49,931 nucleotides of DNA from SIG480 sp045537045. GTDB taxonomy: Bacteria; Bacillota; Clostridia; Oscillospirales; JAAYXM01. Below the pieces are notes generated by a model, which ran no database searches, was not told the DNA's origin, and saw only the letters and a list, made by a program, of their open reading frames with translations. The position numbers were made by a program, and so were the translations under genes. The DNA lies in the NCBI GenBank assembly GCA_045537045.1, contig JAZSOS010000031.1:1-49931 (forward strand). The letters run 5' to 3'. Within the stretch, counting starts at the first letter, position 1. The number at the start of each line of letters is the position of its first letter. Below are positions 41,490-49,930 of this stretch, piece after piece.

Positions 41490-42182
41490 ATGAAAAAAAT
41501 AATTGGATTTTTGTTGTTATTTATGCTGATATTTACTGTTTGTGGGTGTCAAAACAATGATATTGATGTTAGAGGTAAATATGAAAATGATACAACAAAT
41601 GTTTCCTCTGATATATCGAGCGATACAAATTCATCCACAGAAGAATTTTCTTTAGGAAATATAGCAGGAAACGTTTATAAAAACGATTTTATAGGCATTA
41701 GTTATAAATTAGATAAAAATTGGACTTTCTATAATGAAGAACAAATTAAAGAATTGAATAATATTGCTGTTGATATGGCTGGAGATGAATTTAAAGAATC
41801 GGTTAAGAACGCTACAATTGTTTATGATATGTATGCTACAGATAGTGACCAACTTGATAATATAAATATAAACCTCGAAAAGGTTAGCAACTCCAAACTT
41901 TTATTGTTGAATATTGTAGAAAATATGAAAAAACTTATACCTGACATTAAAGATGCTTTTAGAAATATGGGGTATGAAAATATTAACTGTGAAATTATTA
42001 ATGTTGAAGTTGATGGAAAAACGTTAGACGCTTTACATACTACCTCAGAAATTAATGGTGTAAATGTGTATCAAACCTTATTCCAAAAGAAGTGTAATGG
42101 TTATTTAGCAAGCATAGCTATAACTACAGTTTTTGAAGATACTATTTCCAATTTGATAGATAATTTCGATTGGATAGAATAA
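41490..42182 (+). CDS. Putative lipoprotein in a low-GC patch
   Basis: The 230-residue product has a signal peptide with hydrophobic core IIGFLLLFMLIFTVC and a lipobox-like VCGC, so Cys20 is the likely lipid site. A Ser/Asn/Asp/Thr linker (21-55) leads to a domain beginning YKNDFIGISYKLDKNWTFYNEE, the pattern of small extracytoplasmic lipoproteins that resemble PsbP/DUF1795-type folds; this is only a resemblance. AAGGGAGAG ribosome binding site. AT-rich codon use like the membrane protein upstream. Function unknown. Confidence 0.7.
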   Translation: MKKIIGFLLLFMLIFTVCGCQNNDIDVRGKYENDTTNVSSDISSDTNSSTEEFSLGNIAGNVYKNDFIGISYKLDKNWTFYNEEQIKELNNIAVDMAGDEFKESVKNATIVYDMYATDSDQLDNININLEKVSNSKLLLLNIVENMKKLIPDIKDAFRNMGYENINCEIINVEVDGKTLDALHTTSEINGVNVYQTLFQKKCNGYLASIAITTVFEDTISNLIDNFDWIE

Positions 42183-42285
42183 TACTATTGACTTTTAATA
42201 TATACATAATTTTGAATACTGATTTATATATTTTTATTGTAAATTTTAACAAAAATAACTGGCATCCAAACCATTCGGCTCTTCC

Positions 42286-42325
42286 AAAACAAAAAATCCT
42301 GTCGAAAGATAGGATTTTTTGTTTT
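42286..42325. terminator. Terminator after the lipoprotein gene
   Basis: AAAACAAAAAATCCT pairs perfectly with AGGATTTTTTGTTTT around a 10-base loop. The rest of the 308-base gap 42183-42490 contains only the nagB promoter. Confidence 0.9.
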
Positions 42326-42403
42326 TATTATTTGGGCTCTATAATAAAAGTTGGGGTAACCAAATAGAGCCTACGAAAAAAATCAAAAAAATAAAAAAAA
42401 GAC

Positions 42404-42432
42404 TGTACAAATCTAAAATAAACGTATATAAT
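42404..42432 (+). promoter_or_regulatory. Predicted promoter of nagB
   Basis: TGTACA at 42404 and TATAAT at 42427 with a 17-base spacer, 58 bases before the ATG. Confidence 0.6.
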
Positions 42433-42490
42433 AATAGTTGGTAAACATTTTACTAAATTATTTATTAATTGATTTGGAGTGTGATTAACG

Positions 42491-43276
42491 ATGAAACTTA
42501 TTATCAAGGACAATTATGATGCAATGTGCGAATGGGCAGCACAGCATATCGCTGATGCTATTAACAGTCATAATGAAGCGCGCCCGTTTATCCTTGGATT
42601 ACCTACAGGTTCATCTCCCCTTGGCGTGTATAAAAGACTTATCGAGATGAACCGCGCCGGTAAAGTAAGCTTTAAAAATGTGGTAACTTTTAATATGGAT
42701 GAGTATGTAGGTCTCCCTCGTGAGCATGACCAAAGCTATTGGTATTTTATGCACGATAACTTTTTTAATCATATCGATATTCCAAAGGAAAATATTAACA
42801 TTTTAAACGGTATGGCAGGCGACCTTGAGGCAGAGTGCCAAAGGTATGAGGATAAAATTGCATCCTACGGCGGTATTGATCTTTTCCTTGGCGGCAGCGG
42901 TGTGGATGGGCACATAGCGTTTAACGAGCCGTTTACTTCGCTTACTTCACGAACAGGCGTACGCGCACTTACGCAGGATACTTTGATTGTTAATTCGCGC
43001 TTCTTTGGAAACGATCCTGATAAAGTGCCCAAAACTGCGCTTTCGGTTGGTGTTGGTACGGTGTGCGATTCTAAAAAGGTATTGTTACTTATCAGTGGAC
43101 ACAATAAAGCACGTGCACTTCGCCACTGTGTTGAAGGCGGTGTAGACCACGCATGGACAATAAGCGCACTTCAGATGCATCCATGCGGAATTATTGCTTG
43201 CGATGAAGATGCATGCGGAGAACTCAAGGTTGATACATATAAGTATTTTAAAGAGATTTATAAAGACGAAAAGTAA
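42491..43276 (+). CDS. nagB: Glucosamine-6-phosphate deaminase
   Basis: NagB converts glucosamine-6-phosphate to fructose-6-phosphate and ammonia. The 261-residue protein has the phosphate loop LPTGSSPLGVYKRLI (around residues 35-49), the catalytic Asp in NMDEYVGL (around 69-76), the GSGVDGHIAFNEP motif with the ring-opening Asp-x-His (around 132-144) and RALRHCVEGGVDHAWTISALQMH at the allosteric-type C-terminal region. TTGGAG lies about 12 bases upstream of the ATG. No nagA is adjacent; the gene has its own promoter and terminator. Confidence 0.96.
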   Translation: MKLIIKDNYDAMCEWAAQHIADAINSHNEARPFILGLPTGSSPLGVYKRLIEMNRAGKVSFKNVVTFNMDEYVGLPREHDQSYWYFMHDNFFNHIDIPKENINILNGMAGDLEAECQRYEDKIASYGGIDLFLGGSGVDGHIAFNEPFTSLTSRTGVRALTQDTLIVNSRFFGNDPDKVPKTALSVGVGTVCDSKKVLLLISGHNKARALRHCVEGGVDHAWTISALQMHPCGIIACDEDACGELKVDTYKYFKEIYKDEK

Positions 43277-43294
43277 ATAGACACAGTGAATTTT

Positions 43295-43325
43295 AAAAGG
43301 ACGCTATCAGAGCGTCCTTTTTTAT
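43295..43325 (+). terminator. Terminator of nagB
   Basis: AAAAGGACGCT pairs with AGCGTCCTTTT around ATCAG, followed by T-run. Confidence 0.92.
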
Positions 43326-43414
43326 TGACATATATTATGTACGTGAAAGCCGTGAAAGGACACTGTATGGTATGAATTTTATTATAAAGTAATATATGAA
43401 TACAGCTGCCGAAT

Positions 43415-43457
43415 AAAAAATCATCTCTGTGATACACTATTACTAAGGTGATTTTTT
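43415..43457 (+). promoter_or_regulatory. Terminator-like hairpin in the leader of the helical-bundle gene
   Basis: AAAAAATCATCT (43415-43426) pairs with AGGTGATTTTTT (43446-43457; one T-G pair). The T-run ends 2 bases before the ATGGAGG that carries the ribosome binding site. nagB already has its own terminator, so this could be an attenuator of the following gene. No promoter was clear upstream. Confidence 0.5.
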
Positions 43458-43470
43458 ATGGAGGAAAAAT

Positions 43471-43905
43471 ATGATAGAACAAGATACTATAAAACTTTTA
43501 AGAGAATGTGATGCAGGTGTCAAAATGGGCATATCATCTATTGAAGATGTACTTGATAATGTAAAAAGCGAAAAACTTGAAAAACTTTTGACAGCTTGCA
43601 AAAACGAGCATAAAAAGTTGGATAAAGAGATTCAGCAGTTGCTTGATAAATACAAAGATGACGGAAAAGAGCCTGCAGCTATTGCAAAAGGTATGTCATG
43701 GATGAAAACCAATATGAAATTGGCAATGGAAGACTCTGATGCTACTATTGCCGATTTGATGACGGATGGTTGTAATATGGGAGTGAAGTCTCTTAACAAA
43801 TACCTTAACAAATATAAAGGTGCGGATGAGGTGTCTAAAGATATTACTAAAAGACTGATAAACTTAGAAGAAAAATTAACGGTTGATATCAGGTCGTTCC
43901 TATAG
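43471..43905 (+). CDS. Four-helix-bundle protein, ferritin-like (DUF2383-like), unknown function
   Basis: A 144-residue soluble, almost fully helical protein: IKLLRECDAGVKMGISSIEDVLD, then KLEKLLTACKNEHKKLDKEIQQLLDKY, SWMKTNMKLAMEDSDATIADLMTDGCNMGVKSLNKYLNKY and ITKRLINLEEKLTVDIRSFL. The spacing of four long helices and several Glu/Asp/His residues recalls the ferritin-like PA2169/DUF2383 group, but the usual paired metal ligands (EXXH) are represented only by a single ENEH-like NEHKKL, so metal binding is uncertain. The pattern is familiar from gut Clostridia. GGAGG ribosome binding site 7 bases upstream. Confidence 0.75.
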   Translation: MIEQDTIKLLRECDAGVKMGISSIEDVLDNVKSEKLEKLLTACKNEHKKLDKEIQQLLDKYKDDGKEPAAIAKGMSWMKTNMKLAMEDSDATIADLMTDGCNMGVKSLNKYLNKYKGADEVSKDITKRLINLEEKLTVDIRSFL

Positions 43906-43980
43906 AAAATAAAAATGATGCGGAAGATTTTAAAAATCAAGTTGCGAAAAGTGAAATTAGAACTATTCTGTTCTTGTAAG

Positions 43981-44011
43981 TCGGAGCAAGTTACACTTGT
44001 TCCGATTTTTT
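43981..44011 (+). terminator. Terminator facing the MATE gene
   Basis: TCGGAGCAAGT pairs with ACTTGTTCCGA (one G-T) and is followed by six or more T. Confidence 0.88.
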
Positions 44012-44012
44012 G

Positions 44013-45377
44013 TTATACAAGTGTTTCTTTGTTTGTTTTTTTGTTGAATACAATAAAAAATGCAATAAGCTGCACTGCAAACGTCACAGTCCAAGAAACG
44101 GTATATGAGGCAAAAAGCCACTCGGGTGTATGGAATTGCGAAATCTGGAAAATGGTAAAAATCCACCCGAGACGTATTCCGCAAACACCCAGAATTGAAA
44201 TTATCATTGGAGTGAGAGATTGCCCCATGCCTCGGAGTGCGCCTGTCGTAACCTCCATAAGACCGCATATAAAATAAGGGATCCCAATGTAGGTTATTCG
44301 TATCATACCGTCTGAAATTGCCTGCACAGAGTCTGTGATATAGATGGAGAGAAGCTTCTCTCCGAAAATAACGGAAGAAAAACCTGTAACTATTCCGACT
44401 GTAGTTACGCAACAAAGGCATATTCCTAAAAGCTTTTTTACACGATAGTACTGCTTTGCACCGAAGTTTTGTCCGGTAAAATTAAGTGTTGTCTGATAAA
44501 AGCCGTTCATGGATGCATATACAAAGCTTTCAATATTTGATGCCGCGGCACTTCCTGACATGAACACATCACCGAATGAGTTTATAGATGACTGTATAAG
44601 TACATTAGATATCGAAAATAAGGAACTCTGGATTCCCGCGGGAAGACCGATTTTTATTATTTTCAAAAGCTGCTCTTTATATATGCGAAAACCTTTTATC
44701 ATTAATCTGCAAGAATCTTCGCGGTTCATCAGAGCAAGGAAGACAAGGATTGCCGACACAGCCTGAGAAATCATTGTAGCAAGAGCAACTCCGGCGACGT
44801 TCATGTGAAAAACTGTGACAAATATAATATTCAGAATGACATTGATAACGCCGGCAATTGTAAGATAAACAAGCGGACTTTTAGTATCTCCCGCTGCGCG
44901 AAGAATGGATGCGCAGAAGTTGTAAATCAGTGTAAATGTTATGCCTGAAAAGTAAATTCGCATATATACTGCGGAAAGCCTGAGAACGTTTTCGGGTGTT
45001 TCCATAAGCCGCAGAAGTTTTTCGCAGAACACAACGCCTACTACTGTCAGAAAAAAGCCGCACATAATCGCAGTAGGGATTGCCGTGTGCACCGTTTTTT
45101 TAACTTCATCATATTTTTTCGCACCTAGTCCATGTGCAACAGTGACACCTGTGCCGACGGAAAGACCGACGAAAAAATTGACCAGTAGATTGCTTATTGA
45201 GCTTGTTGCACCGACTGCGGCAACCGAAATACTTCCACAGAAGCGCCCGACTACAACAAGATCTGCCGCATTGAAAAGCAACTGAAGAACAGTCGTGAGA
45301 ATAATCGGGACTGTGTAGAGTAAAATGTTCGGTAGCAACGGTCCGTCAAGCATACTTCTGTTTAATCTTTTAGTCAT
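44013..45377 (-). CDS. MATE family multidrug/Na+ antiporter
   Basis: The 454-residue membrane protein has twelve helices in two six-helix halves. MATE landmarks include the N-terminal PLLPNILLYTVPIILTTVLQLLFNAADLVVVGRFCG, the GTGVTVAHGLGAKK loop between helices 2 and 3, and GLPAGIQSSLFSISNVLIQSSINSFG opening the second half, followed by QNFGAKQYYRVKK. It is of the DinF/NorM-like bacterial type; the substrate is not predictable. The ribosome binding site AAGGCGG is moderate. Own promoter. Confidence 0.95.
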   Translation of the reverse strand: MTKRLNRSMLDGPLLPNILLYTVPIILTTVLQLLFNAADLVVVGRFCGSISVAAVGATSSISNLLVNFFVGLSVGTGVTVAHGLGAKKYDEVKKTVHTAIPTAIMCGFFLTVVGVVFCEKLLRLMETPENVLRLSAVYMRIYFSGITFTLIYNFCASILRAAGDTKSPLVYLTIAGVINVILNIIFVTVFHMNVAGVALATMISQAVSAILVFLALMNREDSCRLMIKGFRIYKEQLLKIIKIGLPAGIQSSLFSISNVLIQSSINSFGDVFMSGSAAASNIESFVYASMNGFYQTTLNFTGQNFGAKQYYRVKKLLGICLCCVTTVGIVTGFSSVIFGEKLLSIYITDSVQAISDGMIRITYIGIPYFICGLMEVTTGALRGMGQSLTPMIISILGVCGIRLGWIFTIFQISQFHTPEWLFASYTVSWTVTFAVQLIAFFIVFNKKTNKETLV

Positions 45378-45410
45378 TTTATTCGCCGCCTTATTTGTTT
45401 TTCACAAGTA

Positions 45411-45439
45411 ATTATATGCGAGTATTTTTATTAATGCAA
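45411..45439 (-). promoter_or_regulatory. Predicted promoter of the MATE gene
   Basis: On the minus strand TTGCAT (45434-45439) and TATAAT (45411-45416) with a 17-base spacer, 34 bases before the ATG. Confidence 0.7.
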
Positions 45440-45464
45440 GCATTTTATTGTAGAATCTGAAAAA

Positions 45465-46130
45465 TTATAATTTTTTCTTTCCGTGAAGAACTGAAAACAA
45501 AGAAAGAAGAAAAATGGAGACACCCATGATCGCCCCGCACAGCATAAAAAACTCCTGTGGAAGAATGTTGATTATCTCATCTGTGTAGGGATTGAATATC
45601 CAGTTGCTTTTTCCGGGGAAAAACAATTTATGAAAAAAAGTAAAGGCAAAATCAAAGTTTACCAATGCCATACAACCGATAACAGCAGGGAATATCAGTG
45701 AGAGAATTCCTGCGCATAAAAAACTTTTTCGACGTAGAGCAGATAAATGAGGCTTGCTCTTATTGCAGAACAAAAGAAGCGTTACAACAAAAGCGGATAA
45801 AATGAGCGTGGTTGCGTTCAAAGAAAATAACTTTTTACAATCTTCAAAGTGTGCTTTGCCGTTTTGTGAGTATTTCATATCACCGACAGAAAATTCTTTT
45901 CCCGGGATTGTCAGATAGTCAAGTATGCTGTCATATGATTCTTTAATTTCTGATTTCTCATAGCCAGTTTGTTTCGGGAGATTTGAAATTTCGGAATATG
46001 CATAATATACGGGGCGAATGTATATGGGAAGTGAAATCGAGAAACTAAGAATAAATAAAAATAATGAAATTGTCATACACAGAGAAAACGCAAATTCCTT
46101 GTTTTTTCTCTTTTTCTCGGGTGAATTCAC
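45465..46130 (-). CDS. DUF1461 (TIGR01906-type) integral membrane protein
   Basis: A 221-residue protein with four to five membrane helices (residues about 14-36, 105-122, 135-157 and 190-212). The outer loops carry the family pattern: HFEDCKKLF before the second helix and FTFFHKLFFPGKSNWIFNPYTDEIINILPQEFF before the last. Function unknown; family members occur widely in Firmicutes. The start is GTG at 46130 with GAGGAGG 8 bases upstream. It stands between the MATE gene and the rha genes, each with separate signals. Confidence 0.85.
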   Translation of the reverse strand: MNSPEKKRKNKEFAFSLCMTISLFLFILSFSISLPIYIRPVYYAYSEISNLPKQTGYEKSEIKESYDSILDYLTIPGKEFSVGDMKYSQNGKAHFEDCKKLFSLNATTLILSAFVVTLLLFCNKSKPHLSALRRKSFLCAGILSLIFPAVIGCMALVNFDFAFTFFHKLFFPGKSNWIFNPYTDEIINILPQEFFMLCGAIMGVSIFLLSLFSVLHGKKKL

Positions 46131-46154
46131 GCTTTTTGCCTCCTCAAAAACAAA

Positions 46155-46200
46155 AATGATAATAAGTTATGCCTGTATCGTAGCATAACTTATTATCATT
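46155..46200 (-). terminator. Terminator of the rhamnose operon
   Basis: AATGATAATAAGTTATGC (46155-46172) pairs perfectly with GCATAACTTATTATCATT (46183-46200). On the minus strand it is followed by TTTTTGTTTTT, placing it after the aldolase gene. Confidence 0.9.
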
Positions 46201-46237
46201 GTCAAGTTGTAGTGTCGCGAATATGACTAATGACTTT

Positions 46238-47242
46238 TTACTTCCGGTTAGCGATTGATTTTCTGTATTTTTCACTTTCCCAGTTATTTATAAATCCTGT
46301 TGCCGCATCATCCATTGTGTGAACGGAAAGCCTTGCTTTTTTTATTGCAGTGAGAACATAGCAGAACGCAGCAAATGTCTCAATGATTGCTGAAGCTTCT
46401 TTTCCGGGAGCGTTTATCACAATTCGGTTATCCTTGAAGCTGATTTTACCGTCCTTCAGCGCAGCGTTGAGATATACCAGCTGATCAGGATAAAGAATGG
46501 TTTTTTCTATTTCATTAGCACCAAAAGTATTAATGAATTCAGCTACATAAGAATCATCACAGATAAATGAACCGTTTTCTTCTTTTAAGCTTATTGAAGC
46601 ATAAAAATCGTCTGCAGCTAAATAATTTTTGATTTGTTCATTCACTTTGAAATGAAGTTCGAGACACTCGTCGGCATCGTCGGAAGTGGTTATCAATCCG
46701 TGATTTTCAAGGAAGATAATTTTTGGAAAAACACCCGTTTCCTTTTCAAAATCCTCAATTTCATCTTTTATAACAAGGGTGAGCGAAAATCCAGGATTTA
46801 TGTATGGAATCCATAAGAAATCCGTATCACCCAATATTTTTTTTGCAAGCTCACGACCTCCGACAGCACAGGTTATGGCATTTGCGTAGACAGGATGAGT
46901 GTGCATAACATATTTTTTCATAATAGAATGAAAGCCTGTCTCTACGGATGGGCGAAGCTTATTGCCGTCGCTGTCTGGGAAGACACAGGACATGGTGAAT
47001 GGTGTGGAATTTGTTTCGCGCTCTGTGAGTTCGTTTTGCTTAACATCTGTGTGATATTCGCGGATTTTTATGTAATCCACGTTGGCATAGCCGGAGGTTT
47101 CGGTGATTTCACCGATGGTAAATCCGGACGCCTTTATTGCCATTTTATTTTCGTCGTGTTTGCAGGAAGCGTTTCCGCCTCCACCTTGTACATAATCCTT
47201 CATAACGCCGATTTTGGCGCACATTTTAGCAAAATCTCTCAT
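46238..47242 (-). CDS. Class II aldolase family protein, probable rhamnulose-1-phosphate aldolase
   Basis: By context this should split L-rhamnulose-1-phosphate into DHAP and lactaldehyde. The 334-residue protein shows class II aldolase marks: YVQGGGGNASCKHD (residues 17-30) for phosphate binding, Glu101 (SVETGFH), the zinc pair His114-Thr-His116 (MHTHPVYANA) and third His181 (ENHGLIT). It is longer than E. coli RhaD (about 274) and has an extra C-terminal domain of about 120 residues, so it belongs to another branch of the class; a related phosphate-sugar aldolase role is possible. AAGGAG ribosome binding site overlaps the end of rhaA, 11 bp upstream. Confidence 0.8.
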   Translation of the reverse strand: MRDFAKMCAKIGVMKDYVQGGGGNASCKHDENKMAIKASGFTIGEITETSGYANVDYIKIREYHTDVKQNELTERETNSTPFTMSCVFPDSDGNKLRPSVETGFHSIMKKYVMHTHPVYANAITCAVGGRELAKKILGDTDFLWIPYINPGFSLTLVIKDEIEDFEKETGVFPKIIFLENHGLITTSDDADECLELHFKVNEQIKNYLAADDFYASISLKEENGSFICDDSYVAEFINTFGANEIEKTILYPDQLVYLNAALKDGKISFKDNRIVINAPGKEASAIIETFAAFCYVLTAIKKARLSVHTMDDAATGFINNWESEKYRKSIANRK

Positions 47243-47253
47243 TTTGATTCTCC

Positions 47254-48495
47254 TTAACGCTTTGAAAGAACTTCATTTTCGTATTTTTTTATATCGTCAA
47301 ACCATGATAATCCGCCGGGAACATCACATATACGGCAGTATTCATCCCAGACATCACCGAACGGCGCGGTTTTCATTTCTTCCGACATGACCATAAGCTC
47401 TGTGAAGTTGCTTTCATTCTGAAGCTGCTGCAACTTTTTGCTTGGCTCAAGAAGCGCATACAGAAGTGCTTTTTGGATGCTACGCACACCAACAGTCCAC
47501 GCCGCAATACGGTTTATTGATGCATCGAAATAGTCTGTTGCAATAAAAACTCTGTCAAGGGCATTGTTTCGTACAATTTCCTTTGCTATTTCACGTGTTT
47601 CATCATCAAGAAGCACAACGTGGTCACTGTCCCATCTTACTCCACGGGTCACGTGAAGCGCGATCTTATCGTTAAATGCAAGCAAGGCGGAAATCTTATC
47701 CGAAACTACCTCTGTTGGGTGATAATGACCGTTATCCATAAGCGGAGTAATGCCCTTATAATCGGAATACGAAAGGCAGAATTCTGCAGAGCCTACGGTA
47801 TAGCTTTCCACGCCTATTCCGAAAACTTTTGATTCAAGCGTTATATAGACTTTTTCTTTGTCATACGGCATATCAAGGATTTCGTCAAGAGATGCTTTGA
47901 ATCTCATGCGAGGGGAAAGTCGGTCAGCGGGGATATCTTTGTAGCCGTCCGGTATCCAGATGTTCATAACGCACGGAACACCTGTCTCCGTTGCAAAATA
48001 CTCTGCGATTTTAATGCAGGCTTTACCGTGGTTAATCCAATATTTACGCACATCATCATTCGGAGAGGAAAGCGTAAGCCCGTCGCGTACCATTGGGTGT
48101 GCGAAGAATGTGGGATTAAAATCAATTCCCATTTCTCTCTCTTTTGCAAACTTAACCCACTTTTCAAAATGCTTTGGACAGAGTGCATCGCGTCCTACCG
48201 GCTCACCGTCAAAAACTGCGTAGCTCGCATGCAGATTAAGCTTCTTCTTGCCGGGGATAAGGGAAAAAGCTAAATCTATATCGGCACAAAGCTCATCAAA
48301 GCTTCGTGCGCGTCCTGGATAATTTCCGGTGGTCTGTATTCCTCCCGAAAGCGCTTCGCGGCTGTCAAATCCGATTACATCGTCGCCTTGCCAGCAATGA
48401 ATGGCTATGGGAATGTTTTTGAGGACACCCAGTGCTTTTTCGGTATCAACTCCCAGTGCAGCATAATAGTTTTTTGCTTCTGTGTATCTGCTCAT
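47254..48495 (-). CDS. rhaA: L-rhamnose isomerase
   Basis: RhaA converts L-rhamnose to L-rhamnulose. The 413-residue length and motifs fit the family: IPIAIHCWQGDDVIGFDSREALSGGIQTTGNYPGRA near the start, LNLHASYAVF, DFNPTFFAHPMVRDGLTLSSPND, VPCVMNIWIPDGYKDIPADRLSPRMRF, and the metal site region LMDNGHYHPTE with IALHVTRGVRWDSDHV. GGAGG lies 6-8 bases before the ATG. It starts 1 base after rhaB ends and is followed by the aldolase. Confidence 0.97.
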   Translation of the reverse strand: MSRYTEAKNYYAALGVDTEKALGVLKNIPIAIHCWQGDDVIGFDSREALSGGIQTTGNYPGRARSFDELCADIDLAFSLIPGKKKLNLHASYAVFDGEPVGRDALCPKHFEKWVKFAKEREMGIDFNPTFFAHPMVRDGLTLSSPNDDVRKYWINHGKACIKIAEYFATETGVPCVMNIWIPDGYKDIPADRLSPRMRFKASLDEILDMPYDKEKVYITLESKVFGIGVESYTVGSAEFCLSYSDYKGITPLMDNGHYHPTEVVSDKISALLAFNDKIALHVTRGVRWDSDHVVLLDDETREIAKEIVRNNALDRVFIATDYFDASINRIAAWTVGVRSIQKALLYALLEPSKKLQQLQNESNFTELMVMSEEMKTAPFGDVWDEYCRICDVPGGLSWFDDIKKYENEVLSKR

Positions 48496-48496
48496 A

Positions 48497-49867
48497 TTAT
48501 TTTACCTCCTTGATTTCAAAAGATTTTTTTATAAGTTCGCGTCCTTCTTTCAGAGAAATTCCGGTATCTTTCATTAGCTGTGACAAAATATTTCCTGTTG
48601 CAGTTGCTTCCTGCAAGCCTGTGCAGACTGTTTTGCCGGTGAACTCATGGGTCAGTCTGTTAAGGTATTTGTCTTTACTGCCGCCGCCTGCTATGTGAAT
48701 TGTGGTTATTGCTTTGTTGCAGACAGCTTCAATCTCACTAACGGTAGCTGCGTATGATCTCGCAAGTGACAGGTATATGCATTTGAGAACATCGCCAAGT
48801 GATAGCTCTGGTTTTCCGAGTATCGAACGGATAGTATCTATCATACTTTCGGGGGCGAGAAGCTCGGGAAGGGTTAAATCAATACATTTATCAAATTTAC
48901 TTTCTTGGGCAAGGTGCATCATTTCATCATATGTAAGTTTTTTGCCGATTTCGCGGCGTATGTTCTGAAAAAGCCACATTCCCGGAATATTCTTCAAAAA
49001 GCGGAAACGGTATTCGATACCGCCTTCGTTTGTGAAGTTACCCAGCTTTGCAGAATCCGACAGTATAGGCATAAGATTTTCTGTGCCTATAAGACTCCAG
49101 GTACCTGATGAGATATAAACGCAGTCGGTATCTACAGGGCACGCAGCAACAGCAGACGCTGTATCGTGTGATGGACACAGAACAACTTCTGTATCAAAAC
49201 CAAGTTCTTTCTTTATTTCATCTGAAAAATGACCGACGGAAGTGCCCGGAAGTGCAGGGGCATTGAAGATTTGTAGGGGGATACCGAGCTGAGATAAAAT
49301 AGAGATATCCCACTTCTTGGTTTCGGCATTTATAAGATTCGTTGTTGTTGCGTTTGTGTATTCATTTTGCATTTTTCCGGTGAGCTTGAACGATAGATAT
49401 TCAGGCATCATCAGAAAATAAGCCGCGTGATCAAGCTTTCCGCTTTTTTTATCGCAGTAAAGTTGATAAATGGTATTGAAACTCTGTTTTTGTATGCCGG
49501 TAATTGCATAGAGCTCATCTTGCGAGAGTATGTTCGCAAACTCATTTTCAATTAAAGATGTGCGTGCATCTCGGTATGCCATGGCTGGAAACAGTTCTTT
49601 TTTTTCGTTGTCAAGAAGAACATAATCAACACCCCATGTGTCTATTGCAATCGTTTTTGGTATCATACCAAGTTGTGCGCATTTTTTCAGTCCCGCTTTG
49701 ATTTCCGAAAAAAGACTTTGTGTATCCCACACGAGACCGCAGTCAGTTTGTGTAACCGAATTTTCAAATCTGTATATTTCCTGCAAACAAAGCTTACCGT
49801 CATCAATCCATCCGAGTATATGCCGTCCACTCGATGCGCCTATATCAACAGCAAGGTAGTATGTCAA
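48497..49867 (-). CDS. rhaB: Rhamnulokinase
   Basis: RhaB phosphorylates L-rhamnulose with ATP. The 456-residue FGGY-type kinase begins YYLAVDIGASSGRHILGWIDDG (P-loop-like phosphate 1 motif DIGASSG), then TIAIDTWGVDYVLLD, PSHDTASAVAACP, SSGTWSLIGTE (phosphate 2) and IAGGGSKDKYLNRLTHEFTGK (adenosine motif). The start is TTG at 49867, behind AAAGGG; no ATG matches the family N-terminus. It is the first gene in view of the operon; upstream control sits at the window edge. Confidence 0.95.
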   Translation of the reverse strand: MTYYLAVDIGASSGRHILGWIDDGKLCLQEIYRFENSVTQTDCGLVWDTQSLFSEIKAGLKKCAQLGMIPKTIAIDTWGVDYVLLDNEKKELFPAMAYRDARTSLIENEFANILSQDELYAITGIQKQSFNTIYQLYCDKKSGKLDHAAYFLMMPEYLSFKLTGKMQNEYTNATTTNLINAETKKWDISILSQLGIPLQIFNAPALPGTSVGHFSDEIKKELGFDTEVVLCPSHDTASAVAACPVDTDCVYISSGTWSLIGTENLMPILSDSAKLGNFTNEGGIEYRFRFLKNIPGMWLFQNIRREIGKKLTYDEMMHLAQESKFDKCIDLTLPELLAPESMIDTIRSILGKPELSLGDVLKCIYLSLARSYAATVSEIEAVCNKAITTIHIAGGGSKDKYLNRLTHEFTGKTVCTGLQEATATGNILSQLMKDTGISLKEGRELIKKSFEIKEVK

Positions 49868-49895
49868 AATAAAAACCCTTTTCGGGAAAGTTATT

Positions 49896-49930
49896 ATGGG
49901 TTTACGCTATGATTCCTGAAATGGGTTTAC
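49896..49930. promoter_or_regulatory. Direct repeat upstream of rhaB, candidate operator
   Basis: ATGGGTTTAC occurs twice (49896-49905 and 49921-49930), 25 bases from start to start. Two sites in phase over about 2.4 helical turns ahead of the rha genes fit an activator or repressor site. More copies may lie beyond the edge. Confidence 0.5.

Noticed and set aside
42255..42325. A third tRNA-like end (CGGCTCTTCCA) before the terminator at 42286
   Set aside because: It ends in CCA and abuts a terminator like elements A and B, but there is no T-loop GTTC and no outer inverted repeat.
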